A stretch of 64,000 nucleotides of DNA from an uncultured Aquimarina sp. (GTDB lineage: Bacteria > Bacteroidota > Bacteroidia > Flavobacteriales > Flavobacteriaceae). The translations under genes and the position numbers were made by a program. Of the stretch, positions 28,069-36,463 are shown piece after piece. The stretch covers positions 27,281 through 91,280 of the forward strand of contig CANLCT010000009.1 of NCBI GenBank assembly GCA_947489195.1, read 5' to 3'. Numbering within the stretch: position 1 is the first letter of the stretch; every line of letters starts with the position of its first letter. The notes beneath the pieces are model-generated. The model was not told where the DNA came from. It was given only the letters and a program-made list of their open reading frames with translations, and made no database searches.

Positions 28069-28246
28069 AACGTGAGTTCGAAATAAGAAAAAGAAGTCAA
28101 TTCTAGTGAAATTCAGTAAGAATTTTATATCGAGAATCATCTTTTTCGTATCAAAATTGCCCTTCCAAAGGATACCATTTTCTGTCGAAAATTATTCGAA
28201 TTGACAATTTTGACTGTGGAATAAAATTATATCTAATCCACGTTAA
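28069..28246. repeat. Dispersed non-coding repeat, copy 1
   Basis: This 178-bp element is bounded by AACGTGAGTTCGAA on the left and TCTAATCCACGTTAA on the right, which are imperfect inverted repeats of each other. It matches copy 2 (31585-31760) along its whole length, for example GAAAAAGAAGTCAATT, ATCGAGAATCATCTTTTT and GAATTGACAATTTTGACTGT. Internal complementary segments (GTCAATTC with GAATTGAC) allow a long fold. It has no open reading frame. It begins 28 bases after the stop of the PilJ gene, and the rest of the 28041-28607 gap holds only the hairpin at 28336. Confidence 0.8.
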
Positions 28247-28335
28247 GGTTTTATGGTTGAGTGTTGATCGAATTTGGCAAAATTTAGTTGAAACAGATAG
28301 CTCGTAAGTAATTAGATTTTTTAAAAATTTTATGT

Positions 28336-28365
28336 AAAAGGCGTGACTTTAAAGACACGCCTTTT
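28336..28365. terminator. Strong hairpin, likely terminator, displaced from any gene
   Basis: A perfect 10-bp stem, AAAAGGCGTG (28336-28345) against CACGCCTTTT (28356-28365), has a 10-base loop and terminal A and T runs on both strands. The nearest upstream gene on the plus strand ends 295 bases away, with repeat copy 1 in between. The hairpin may be that gene's original terminator, pushed downstream by insertion of the repeat. Confidence 0.6.
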
Positions 28366-28607
28366 GTATGATGTTGTTTTAGTAAATTAATAAAAAAGAA
28401 GCCAGTAAATAATGATTTCGAAATGAAAATGAAGAGATTGTGTAATATTCGCTTTTTTAAATCAATTGTTCTAAAGTTTGTTAGTAGAACAAATGATGAA
28501 TAAAACATTTATTACATTATTTTGCACTTTATGTACTATAATTAGTAGGTTGTAAAAATAATAATCGATCGTTTAGCATGTTTACTCTATAAGTAAACTC
28601 TAAACAA

Positions 28608-31562
28608 ATGAAATTAATTTTACGTATTGCTTTATTGAGTCTTTTGACAAGCACAGCCTTTGGACAAACATTAGATCAAAGTTATTTTGATAATCTAAAA
28701 ACAAAGAAACAGTTATCTTCTTCAAATTTTGAATGGAGACAGTTTGGCCCAGGAAATTCAGGTTATTGTGAAGAGTTCTGGGTGCACCCTACAGACCCTA
28801 AGTGTTATTATATGTCACCAGATTTATCAAATTCATACGGAAGTTTTGATGATGGTCAAACTTGGCAGACTATAAAAGAAATTGACGGTAATGGAAGAGG
28901 GATGCGACGCGTTCAAGCAATCACATTTTCGCATCAAAATCCTAATTTAGGTTATGCAACTAATGTTCGTGGTTTTTTATATAAATCAATAAACAAAGGA
29001 CGCAGTTGGAACAAAATAGAAGAGCTTATTGAGGGTAGGCATTCAGAATTGGTTGTTGATCCTTCTGATGATAATAATTGGTACATAGGAGCTGGAGACT
29101 TTTGGAATGTAAAAGGATACCACAGAACTAAAGCAAACCCACAAGGCAATATAGATCGTTTTATATCTTACGGACATATTTATCGTAGTGTAGATAAAGG
29201 TGCTACTTGGACACCAATTATTGTAGATGAGGCTCATAAAGATGATTTGTCTATAGGAGTTATAATTGTAAATCCAGCAAACTCAAATAATATAATCGCA
29301 GCAACAAATTTTGGACTTTATAAAAGTAATAATAAAGGACTTACTTGGAATGTCGATTCGGGAACGGGATTGCCACATAATCTGCCAAGGGATATGGATT
29401 ATTTTGTAGATAATTCAGATCCTGCAAACCCTAAAACTACGTTGTTTTTAGTAGAGCAAACACATTATGAACCTAACGGAAATACAGTTGAGGCTACCGG
29501 AGGAGTATATAAAAGTACAGATTTTGGATCCACTTGGGCGGCTATTACAGGTAATTTAGGGGTGCGCTTTACATCGGCTAATAATGGAGGTTCGGGAAAC
29601 CCTAGTGGAGTCGATAATTTCACCTCGGTAGATAAATATTACAGAGCTATTGGCTACTGGTTAGGTATGGATAAAGGACAAGCAAAAACAAGGTATAGTC
29701 AACTACCTACCTCAAATATATTATCTGTCTATAATCGATTGGTTGTTAACCCCAATGACCCAAACGAATTATATATAGCATTTAATTCAAAACATGATTT
29801 TAGTTTTGGTCCTGGTGATGTATGGAAAACCGAAGATGGTGGTGTTAATTGGTTCCCATGTGTTAGAACTGGAAAGTATTGGAGTAGTACTAGAGATGAT
29901 GATTATTGGTCTAGCCGAAACAGTCCTAGCGATGTAAATACAAAATTTGCTCATCTTGAAAAAGAAATGCAGAACAGAGAAGAATTTTCAGGTTGTAGGT
30001 TTTTAGAAATTAATACAAACGGAGAGGTTTTTATTAGTATTGATCAACAAACTTTTCGTACCAGTGATAATGGAAAAACGTGGAATCAAGTAGATGATAT
30101 TGAAACTTCTGCAGGAAGTAAAAAGTGGATTGGTCGTGGAGATAGTAATTTACCAGGTAGGTTTATTTTAACAAAAACTGGAGTTCCAGGCCGAAAATTA
30201 TTATGTTCAGGTGAGCATGGATTATGGCAAACAGTACCACACGATGATTATGCAGCAGCTGATGAACTAACCGTTGCTGTAGAACAAATTGAAGGGCAAA
30301 ACAATCCTGGTGGCGCACATTCAATAGCTTCAGTTGCTGTACATCCTAATGATCCGAATACAATTTTTACATTACAATTTAGACAAAAACATCGCGGTCA
30401 ATTAAGAAAATCTACTGACGGAGGAGTAACTTGGGCAAATGTAGCCTTCCCATTTGAAGGAGATTATTCAGGAACAAATGAATCCTTACAACATATATTT
30501 CAATATAATTTGTTAATACGTCCAGATGATGCCGATCGTATGTACTTTTGTGTTATGGAAAATCCAGTGGCAGAGGTAAATGCTGATTTTAGAAAAGTTA
30601 CTCGCGATGTAGATTTAGGAGTTAGGCGTAGTTTTGATGGTGGCACTACATGGGTGGCTTCAAATGATGGCTTACCAAGTAAACCAAGTGTAAGGCGAAT
30701 TACTTTTAATCCTTCTAAACCTTGGCAAATGTATGCTGCTTTAAATATAAGTAGTAGCGGAACCCCAGGAGGGCTTTATTTTTCTGATAATAGTGGGCAG
30801 TTCTGGACAAAACTAACCATACCAACAGTGATAAAATCTGTGAATAATGTATTTGTGGATACTCATAAAAACAGTAATAATTTAAATGATATATTTATTT
30901 CATGTGGTGATTTTGAAACTAGAAATGCCAATGAAGGAGGTGTGTGGAAAAGTTCGGATGGTGGAGTAACATGGAATAAAATATTTGATATGCCATATGT
31001 ATGGCAAACGGAAACATCACCAATAAATCCTAATATTATAACGGTTAATGTGCCATTGCAAAATAATAAATTAAGAGGTGCTGTAATTTTTAATCCAGGA
31101 GCATATTTATCTTTAGATGGTGGAAATACATGGGAAAAAATAACAAATAATTTGGGTCAGCCAGATTTAATAACAGATTTAAAACCAGATCCAGATAATG
31201 TGAACGAATTTTGGTTAGCATTAAAAGGAAGTGCATGGGCAAAAGGAATTTACAGAGGAGATATTACACTTGGGGTTAATGATTCGTTTGATAGTATACA
31301 CGGAGAAACTGATTTGATTGAATATTTTCCTAATCCAACTTCTAACGGAAGTTTTACAATGAAATCTGAATATTTGAACTTTAAGGCTACCTCTATGGAT
31401 ATATATGATTTAAGTGGAAAATTAGTGGTTAGCATTGATAAAGGAAGTTTTAAGGGAGATGAAGAGGTTGATGTTAATGTAAGTGGAATTAATACAGGAG
31501 TTTATGTAACGGTTTTGAACTATAATGGTCAAAGCTATTTTAAACGATTAGTTAAAAAATAG
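28608..31562 (+). CDS. T9SS type A sorted Asp-box (BNR) propeller protein
   Basis: A 984-residue secreted protein. Signal peptide 1-19 (LRIALLSLLTSTAFGQ). I count twelve Asp-box motifs of the form S/TxDxGxTW, for example SFDDGQTW, SINKGRSW, SVDKGATW, STDFGSTW, TEDGGVNW, TSDNGKTW, STDGGVTW, SFDGGTTW, SSDGGVTW and SLDGGNTW. They are spread over residues about 80-870, which suggests two seven-bladed propellers as in GH74 xyloglucanases and sortilin-like proteins. The last about 75 residues (EYFPNPTSNGSF ... MDIYDLSGKLV ... GVYVTVLNYNG ... KRLVKK) are a type A T9SS sorting domain. Whether it is an enzyme is not decided by the motifs. A polysaccharide or glycan substrate is plausible. Confidence 0.85.
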   Translation: MKLILRIALLSLLTSTAFGQTLDQSYFDNLKTKKQLSSSNFEWRQFGPGNSGYCEEFWVHPTDPKCYYMSPDLSNSYGSFDDGQTWQTIKEIDGNGRGMRRVQAITFSHQNPNLGYATNVRGFLYKSINKGRSWNKIEELIEGRHSELVVDPSDDNNWYIGAGDFWNVKGYHRTKANPQGNIDRFISYGHIYRSVDKGATWTPIIVDEAHKDDLSIGVIIVNPANSNNIIAATNFGLYKSNNKGLTWNVDSGTGLPHNLPRDMDYFVDNSDPANPKTTLFLVEQTHYEPNGNTVEATGGVYKSTDFGSTWAAITGNLGVRFTSANNGGSGNPSGVDNFTSVDKYYRAIGYWLGMDKGQAKTRYSQLPTSNILSVYNRLVVNPNDPNELYIAFNSKHDFSFGPGDVWKTEDGGVNWFPCVRTGKYWSSTRDDDYWSSRNSPSDVNTKFAHLEKEMQNREEFSGCRFLEINTNGEVFISIDQQTFRTSDNGKTWNQVDDIETSAGSKKWIGRGDSNLPGRFILTKTGVPGRKLLCSGEHGLWQTVPHDDYAAADELTVAVEQIEGQNNPGGAHSIASVAVHPNDPNTIFTLQFRQKHRGQLRKSTDGGVTWANVAFPFEGDYSGTNESLQHIFQYNLLIRPDDADRMYFCVMENPVAEVNADFRKVTRDVDLGVRRSFDGGTTWVASNDGLPSKPSVRRITFNPSKPWQMYAALNISSSGTPGGLYFSDNSGQFWTKLTIPTVIKSVNNVFVDTHKNSNNLNDIFISCGDFETRNANEGGVWKSSDGGVTWNKIFDMPYVWQTETSPINPNIITVNVPLQNNKLRGAVIFNPGAYLSLDGGNTWEKITNNLGQPDLITDLKPDPDNVNEFWLALKGSAWAKGIYRGDITLGVNDSFDSIHGETDLIEYFPNPTSNGSFTMKSEYLNFKATSMDIYDLSGKLVVSIDKGSFKGDEEVDVNVSGINTGVYVTVLNYNGQSYFKRLVKK

Positions 31563-31584
31563 TACGTTGTTAATACATACTAAA

Positions 31585-31760
31585 TAACGTGAGTTTGAAA
31601 CAAGAAAAAGAAGTCAATTTGAGTGAAATTCAATAAAGATTTGATATCGAGAATCATCTTTTTTGTGTCAAAATCACCCTTCTTGATACAATTTTAAAGC
31701 AAAAAATACTTGAATTGACAATTTTGACTGTAGAATAAAATGATATCGAATCCACGTTAA
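31585..31760. repeat. Dispersed non-coding repeat, copy 2
   Basis: This 176-bp element runs from TAACGTGAGTTTGAAA to ATATCGAATCCACGTTAA. It is the better preserved of the two full copies at its right end (TCGAATCCACGTTA). It aligns with copy 1 throughout, with scattered substitutions and small indels. It starts 23 bases after the stop of the Asp-box protein gene and contains no gene. Confidence 0.8.
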
Positions 31761-31838
31761 GCTTGTCTTTTGTATTAGAAAAATTTCAAGATGAGATAGG
31801 TTTTGTAATGTGCAAAACGAATAAACGTCTATTTATAT

Positions 31839-32558
31839 ATGAAAAAGATATATATAGGCGTTTTTTTAGTTTTTAATTCATTAGCAATAAATGCACAGCA
31901 AGCTAATGTAGTTTTAGAGCTTTTTACATCGCAGGGGTGTAGTAGTTGCCCAAGAGCAGACCAGTTGCTGAAAAAAGTAGCAGAAAGTGATCACGGAGGT
32001 GAAATTATTACCCTAGCATACCATGTAGATTATTGGGATCGTTTGGGGTGGAAAGACCCATTTAGTAAAGAAGCACATTCGAAATACCAATATAAATATG
32101 GGCAAAAATTTGGGGGTAACTCTATTTATACACCTCAATTGGTTATTAATGGGGATCAGCACATTGTGGGTTCGGATGTAAAATCATTAAATAATACATT
32201 GCAAAAATTAAATAACAAAAAGCTTCCGTCAAAAATTAAGTTGTTTAATCCTAAAAAAGAAAGTAGTAAAATTAGTGTTGACTATACTGTGGAAAATGGA
32301 CTAGATAACAAGCTAAGTTTTGTTTTAGTACTTAAAGAGAAAGTAACCTCGGTTAAACGAGGTGAAAACAGAAATAAAGTCCTTACCGATGCGCATATCG
32401 TTTTAGATAAGAAAACGGTAGCGGCTTCAAAAATAAAATCGGGAACAATAGATTTTGATATAGATGCTAAATACAATCTTAGCGAATTGCAAATTGTAGG
32501 TTATACTCAAAATCAACAACTTTCGTTTACAGGGGCTTGCAAGTTAGAACTATTTTAG
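31839..32558 (+). CDS. DUF1223 thioredoxin-fold secreted protein
   Basis: A 239-residue protein with signal peptide 1-19 (YIGVFLVFNSLAINAQ). The DUF1223 signature is present: VVLELFTSQGCSSCPRAD with Cys34 and Cys37 forming a CxxC pair, then YHVDYWDRLGWKDPFS and YTPQLVINGD. The family has a thioredoxin-like fold and is exported. A redox role in the periplasm is likely, but the partner is unknown. A hairpin that includes the stop codon lies at its 3' end, and a methyltransferase gene starts 30 bases later on the same strand. Confidence 0.88.
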   Translation: MKKIYIGVFLVFNSLAINAQQANVVLELFTSQGCSSCPRADQLLKKVAESDHGGEIITLAYHVDYWDRLGWKDPFSKEAHSKYQYKYGQKFGGNSIYTPQLVINGDQHIVGSDVKSLNNTLQKLNNKKLPSKIKLFNPKKESSKISVDYTVENGLDNKLSFVLVLKEKVTSVKRGENRNKVLTDAHIVLDKKTVAASKIKSGTIDFDIDAKYNLSELQIVGYTQNQQLSFTGACKLELF

Positions 32559-32579
32559 TAGCTTTAAGTACTACTAAAA
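32553..32579 (+). promoter_or_regulatory. Hairpin spanning the stop codon of the DUF1223 gene
   Basis: A perfect 9-bp stem, TTTTAGTAG (32553-32561) against CTACTAAAA (32571-32579), has a 9-base loop. The stop codon TAG (32556-32558) is inside the left arm. It ends 9 bases before the TTG start of the next gene, so it could act as an attenuator, a weak terminator or a processing site. There is no T run after it. Confidence 0.5.
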
Positions 32580-32588
32580 TAAAAGACA

Positions 32589-33260
32589 TTGAAAGATCAA
32601 GTTACTACAGCCGATTTTAAAAAAATAGCAGCACAATTAAGAAAACCAGAAGGAACTGATGGGGTAAAAGTTGCTGAAAAAATGAATATAGGCAACAAGT
32701 CAATGAACTTGCATACTATTGCAGTTTTAGACCCGCAACCAAATGAATCAATCCTTGAAATAGGTATGGGAAATGGTTTTTTTGTTAAAAATATAATTGC
32801 AGCAGGTAGTAATATCAATTATGTGGGCTGTGATTACTCTATTGAGATGGTGCAATTAGCTTCCGAAATTAATAAGAATTTTATAGCTATTGGCCTGGCT
32901 AAATTTATTGAAGGAAATATACAAGAGCTACCTTTTGAGTCAGCATCATTTGACAAAATAATGACCGTGAATACATTTTATTTTTGGGATGATTACATAA
33001 AAGTTTTGCAAGAATTGAAGCGTGTGCTTAAAAAAGAAGGCAAGTTAATTATAGCTGTTCGACCAAAACATAATTTAGAAAAATTTCCTGTTACTAAATA
33101 TGGCTTTTCCATTCAATCAAATGATGAAATTATAAAACTATTACGATCAAATGGTTTTGAAAATATAGAAAAAACTGAAATAAAAGAGCCTTTACAGGAA
33201 GGTTTTGTAGCAGGACATAATGAAAGAGAAGCTTTAATTTTGAATTGTAAATTGAACTAG
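32589..33260 (+). CDS. Class I SAM-dependent methyltransferase
   Basis: A 223-residue Rossmann-fold methyltransferase. Motif I is ILEIGMGNGFF at about residues 55-65, motif II contains YVGCDYSIEMVQLA, and FDKIMTVNTFYFWDD is the motif IV region. It has the Methyltransf_11 layout, and the substrate is not evident. The start is a TTG at 32589: an in-frame TAA lies at 32580-32582, and the next ATG (codon 32) would remove LRKPEGTDGVKVAEKMN, a stretch conserved in relatives. No signal peptide is present, so it is cytoplasmic. It may be co-transcribed with the DUF1223 gene. Confidence 0.82.
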   Translation: MKDQVTTADFKKIAAQLRKPEGTDGVKVAEKMNIGNKSMNLHTIAVLDPQPNESILEIGMGNGFFVKNIIAAGSNINYVGCDYSIEMVQLASEINKNFIAIGLAKFIEGNIQELPFESASFDKIMTVNTFYFWDDYIKVLQELKRVLKKEGKLIIAVRPKHNLEKFPVTKYGFSIQSNDEIIKLLRSNGFENIEKTEIKEPLQEGFVAGHNEREALILNCKLN

Positions 33261-33279
33261 CATTTAAGTAAATGACAAA

Positions 33280-33287
33280 TATATTTG
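33280..33287 (+). promoter_or_regulatory. Predicted -7 box of the alpha/beta hydrolase gene
   Basis: TATATTTG matches TAnnTTTG and lies 30 bases before the start codon at 33317. The nearest TTG (33252-33254) is 25 bases upstream, slightly longer than usual. Confidence 0.4.
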
Positions 33288-33316
33288 TCCGAAAATAGAA
33301 ACAAACACCTAAAGTT

Positions 33317-34423
33317 ATGGTAGCTTCCTCTTTTGGAAAAAGTTTTACAAGCCAGGAAATTATTGATTTTAAATTTGCAAATGAGCGTTTAAAAAAAGTG
33401 GTGTCTTTTATTATTTCTGATGTTGATGTTTATGATATAGCTTATAAAACTGTCAATGGATTTGGTGATAAAATATTGAATTCAGGTATTGTGTTACTGC
33501 CAACAAGTAATGTTCCTATAAAGGGAGTAATTAGTTACCAGCCCGGAACAGTTTTTTTAGAAGCAGATAGAACAACAAATTACAACAATACAGAAACAGG
33601 TACTTTTAATTTTTTTTCATTTTTAGCAGCTAATGGATATATTGTTTTTGCGGCAGATTATGCAGGTTTTGGACTTTCTAAAGAAGAAAAACACCCTTAT
33701 AATATACCCGATAAATTGGCATTATCGGCCTATGATTTTATAGTAGCTGGGTATGAGTTTTTAGAAAAAAAGAATATAGAAAAACCATCAAAACTATTTT
33801 TATCAGGATATTCGGAAGGAGGATTATCTAATTTAGCGCTAACCCAATTAATTGAAGAGCGAAAAGAATTTGAAGTAACGGCAGCAGCTTGCGGAGCAGG
33901 GGCTTATGATTTAAATACTTTTTCGCAGGTGTTAAAATTTGTAATAACTAATGAACTGCCTTTAAATGAATTTGTTCCATTAATTTTTGATTCTTATAAT
34001 ACATTCTTTTTTAAAAGACCTACCAATGCCATTTTTGCCGAACCTTATGCAAAAGCAATAAAAAATGGGTTATTTGATGGTGAATTTAATACGCAACAGA
34101 TTTTAGATAATTTACCTGCGACGTATAAGGAATTATTAAATCCCGAATTTACTTTAGGATTTGTGTCATCAAATGATACCGTAGTTGAAAATGCTATAAA
34201 AGAGAATACCTATGTAGGTAATGGTTGGATTCCTGTAACACCTATATTGTTTTATCAAGGTTTAAATGATCAAGCAGTTTTACCTTTGAACACTCAAAAT
34301 ATAGTAGAATATTATACAAATAATAATAAAAAGGATATCACACTATCAACTGATGATGCTGATCATTTTGAAGGTAGAGGATCCTATAATGTGGTTAGTT
34401 TAGAGTATTTTAATAAGTTTTAA
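33317..34423 (+). CDS. Alpha/beta hydrolase, secretory-lipase-like
   Basis: A 368-residue hydrolase. The nucleophile elbow is FLSGYSEGG (about residues 165-173, Ser at the centre of GxSxGG), VFAADYAGFGLS is the oxyanion-region strand, and TDDADHFEG near the C-terminus supplies the likely catalytic His. The layout resembles secretory lipases and cutinase-like esterases. No signal peptide follows the chosen start, and an in-frame stop at 33296-33298 excludes a longer form. The protein is therefore either cytoplasmic or has lost its export signal compared with secreted relatives. It is convergent with tsaB. Confidence 0.75.
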   Translation: MVASSFGKSFTSQEIIDFKFANERLKKVVSFIISDVDVYDIAYKTVNGFGDKILNSGIVLLPTSNVPIKGVISYQPGTVFLEADRTTNYNNTETGTFNFFSFLAANGYIVFAADYAGFGLSKEEKHPYNIPDKLALSAYDFIVAGYEFLEKKNIEKPSKLFLSGYSEGGLSNLALTQLIEERKEFEVTAAACGAGAYDLNTFSQVLKFVITNELPLNEFVPLIFDSYNTFFFKRPTNAIFAEPYAKAIKNGLFDGEFNTQQILDNLPATYKELLNPEFTLGFVSSNDTVVENAIKENTYVGNGWIPVTPILFYQGLNDQAVLPLNTQNIVEYYTNNNKKDITLSTDDADHFEGRGSYNVVSLEYFNKF

Positions 34424-34436
34424 AGGGTATTAACTT

Positions 34437-35120
34437 TTACTGTTTTTTCCGTTTGGGTTTGCCGGCCACAAAATCTTTTAAATAATAAGGTTCAAAATAA
34501 GCTACATCATCAAAGTCGTTATTTTGAAATTTTTGATAGCCTAATTTTCCTAATTGTTTGGCAGAAGGAAGAGCTTCTTCAATAAAAATAGCATTTTTAT
34601 GAGTGCAAATCTCTTTAAATTTGCTTACTCCGTTACCAATAAAAATAGTCTGTTGCTTATCAAGTAAGTTTATAAAGCTAGTTTCTTCTAAAATTTTAGC
34701 ATTAGTAGTGTCTAAGCAATTATAATTGTTATCAAATGTAGCGGTATATACTTCCATGCGTCGTGCATCGAGCATGGGAACTATAAAGGCAGGAGTAGGA
34801 GATAGAGTTTGATGGGCTAAACTTTCGAGGGTGTTTATGGAAATTAAAGGGATATCTAGCGCGTAACACAATCCTTTTGCCGCTGATACCCCAATTCTAA
34901 GTCCAGTATAGGATCCAGGCCCTTTGCTTACTACAATAGCATTTATTTGTTGCAGCGTAACTTTAGCTGAAGTTAAAAGCGCTTCAATAAACACGTGTAA
35001 ACTTTCGGCGTGAGAATATTTTTTATTGTTATCCTCTTTTAAGGCTACTAAGTTTCCCTTCCGCGAAAGCGCAACGGAGCAATTGGTGGTACTGGTTTCA
35101 ATACAAAGTAAGTAACTCAT
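34437..35120 (-). CDS. tsaB: tRNA threonylcarbamoyladenosine biosynthesis protein TsaB
   Basis: A 227-residue ASKHA-fold protein that dimerises with TsaD in the complex placing t6A at position 37 of ANN-decoding tRNAs. The N-terminus LLCIETSTTNCSVALSRKG and the motif VVSKGPGSYTGLRIGVSAAKGLCYAL (about 62-87) are diagnostic. The protein ends in a basic tail (GKPKRKKQ). It is cytoplasmic, and full length for the family. The gene begins 40 bases after the OmpA-like gene on the same strand. Confidence 0.95.
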   Translation of the reverse strand: MSYLLCIETSTTNCSVALSRKGNLVALKEDNNKKYSHAESLHVFIEALLTSAKVTLQQINAIVVSKGPGSYTGLRIGVSAAKGLCYALDIPLISINTLESLAHQTLSPTPAFIVPMLDARRMEVYTATFDNNYNCLDTTNAKILEETSFINLLDKQQTIFIGNGVSKFKEICTHKNAIFIEEALPSAKQLGKLGYQKFQNNDFDDVAYFEPYYLKDFVAGKPKRKKQ

Positions 35121-35160
35121 GTGAAATTTATAAGCTGTAAATTTACAAACTATCGGATAA

Positions 35161-35967
35161 TTACTTCTTCATACGTTCTTTTATTAAGCTAAAGAAATCA
35201 TCGAACTGTGCATCAATAATGATTTTGGTTACAGTTTCAACACCTGTGGTGGCATGCTCACCATTACTAGTTACTTTTAGGCGCTTAGGGTCGATTTCAA
35301 GGTCTGTTTGTAAACTATTAGCAATTGCGGCAGCTTGACGTGCACTTAAATCCCAGTTATTCAGGGCTTTTTCTGTTTTAAATTCAATAGCATTACTGTT
35401 GCCTTCAATAATAATATAGTATTGAGCGTTGGCTTTAAGTACTTCTGCAATTTTTTGTAAACTTGTTTTTCCTTTTTCGCTTAGTGCGGCATCACCATCA
35501 ACAGTTACAAATAGTTCGGTATTTGGCATACTCAATACTAACTGGTTGTTTTGAATGCCTACTTTTCCTATAGTACCCAATTTGCCTTTAAAGGTTTGCA
35601 GTTGGCTCAATCGTGTTTCTTCAGCTTCAGTTAAGGCATCATTAACTACTTTTAATTGTGCATCTTTTTCTTTAATAGTTTTAAGACTAGATTCTACATT
35701 TGCCGTTTTTTGCTTAGTTACCGAAGCAAAATTATTGATTGTTTTTAAAAGTGATTCATTTTCTTGCTTTACTTCTTCTACTTGATTATTGGCAAAATCA
35801 AGTTTTGTAATCATGGTTTTATTATTGCTTTCGGCTTTGTTGGCTCTTGCTTTTTCCTCTCTTAAATTCGACTTTAATTTGTTGATTTCGTCAAGTAAAT
35901 CTTTCTTTTTTTGGGCACTAGCAAAGGTGCTGATGCATATTAATAGAGGTAATATAAAACGTTTCAT
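35161..35967 (-). CDS. OmpA/MotB-like domain protein with coiled coil
   Basis: A 268-residue exported protein. Signal peptide 1-18 (FILPLLICISTFASAQ). Residues about 20-125 are a long charged coiled coil (LLDEINKLKSNLREEKARANKAE ... LKTIKEKDAQLKVVNDALTEAEE). Residues about 140-260 are an OmpA-type peptidoglycan-binding fold: SEKGKTSLQKIAEVLKAN, YYIIIEGNSNA, NWDLSARQAAAIANSLQ and DPKRLKVTSNGEH. It probably links the cell wall to the outer membrane or spans the periplasm. It lies upstream of tsaB with a 40-base gap. Confidence 0.82.
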   Translation of the reverse strand: MKRFILPLLICISTFASAQKKKDLLDEINKLKSNLREEKARANKAESNNKTMITKLDFANNQVEEVKQENESLLKTINNFASVTKQKTANVESSLKTIKEKDAQLKVVNDALTEAEETRLSQLQTFKGKLGTIGKVGIQNNQLVLSMPNTELFVTVDGDAALSEKGKTSLQKIAEVLKANAQYYIIIEGNSNAIEFKTEKALNNWDLSARQAAAIANSLQTDLEIDPKRLKVTSNGEHATTGVETVTKIIIDAQFDDFFSLIKERMKK

Positions 35968-36047
35968 AGGTTTTGGTATTTTGAAATTCGAAAATACTAC
36001 TTTTCCTTCAGATATTTTAGAGAGAAAATAGTATAAATAGTTTGTGA

Positions 36048-36446
36048 TTAATTAAAATCTTTATAAGTTACAGTTAGTTCGATACTTCCGCAAGAATCAT
36101 TTTTGCCTTCTTTTGTTTTAATCCAAAGACTTATATTTTTTGGGTTTTTAATATAAAGTTTATTAGTGCTGCTCATAATTGATAGAGAATCTAAAGGGAT
36201 AGCAGTGATTTTTTTTAAATAGGGATTGGTTGCTTTGCCCGAACCAAAAGCTTCATATATTACATGTTTTTGTTTACTTTTAACAAGTACGGTATTGTTA
36301 TCAATATTAAATTCTTTATCATAAAAGCTAACCGAGATATTGGTGTCAGAAGTGTTATTAATAATATATTGAATACAATAAAATTGATCACAACCTGTAA
36401 GTAACAATAAACTTAATGCAAGCAATATGAATTGTATTTTGTTCAT
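36048..36446 (-). CDS. Small predicted lipoprotein
   Basis: A 132-residue protein of unknown function. The start at 36446 (MNKIQFILLALSLLLLTGC) gives a clean lipoprotein signal with the lipobox LLTGC (Cys19). An upstream in-frame ATG at 36470 would add eight residues and spoil the signal. The mature part looks like a single beta-sandwich domain (NISVSFYDKEFNI, KQKHVIYEAFGSG, SIELTVTYKDFN). It sits just downstream of the efflux operon's terminator. Confidence 0.65.
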   Translation of the reverse strand: MNKIQFILLALSLLLLTGCDQFYCIQYIINNTSDTNISVSFYDKEFNIDNNTVLVKSKQKHVIYEAFGSGKATNPYLKKITAIPLDSLSIMSSTNKLYIKNPKNISLWIKTKEGKNDSCGSIELTVTYKDFN

Positions 36447-36463
36447 AATATAACAAATAGAGT

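Noticed and set aside
28284..28508. 74-codon minus-strand ORF in the gap before the Asp-box protein gene
   Set aside because: It contains the stranded hairpin in the middle of its frame, has low-complexity composition and no family resemblance.
36038..36100. Possible frameshift at the 3' end of the small lipoprotein gene
   Set aside because: The reading frame ends cleanly at 36048 and the C-terminus (ELTVTYKDFN) closes a beta strand. No continuation in another frame is visible.
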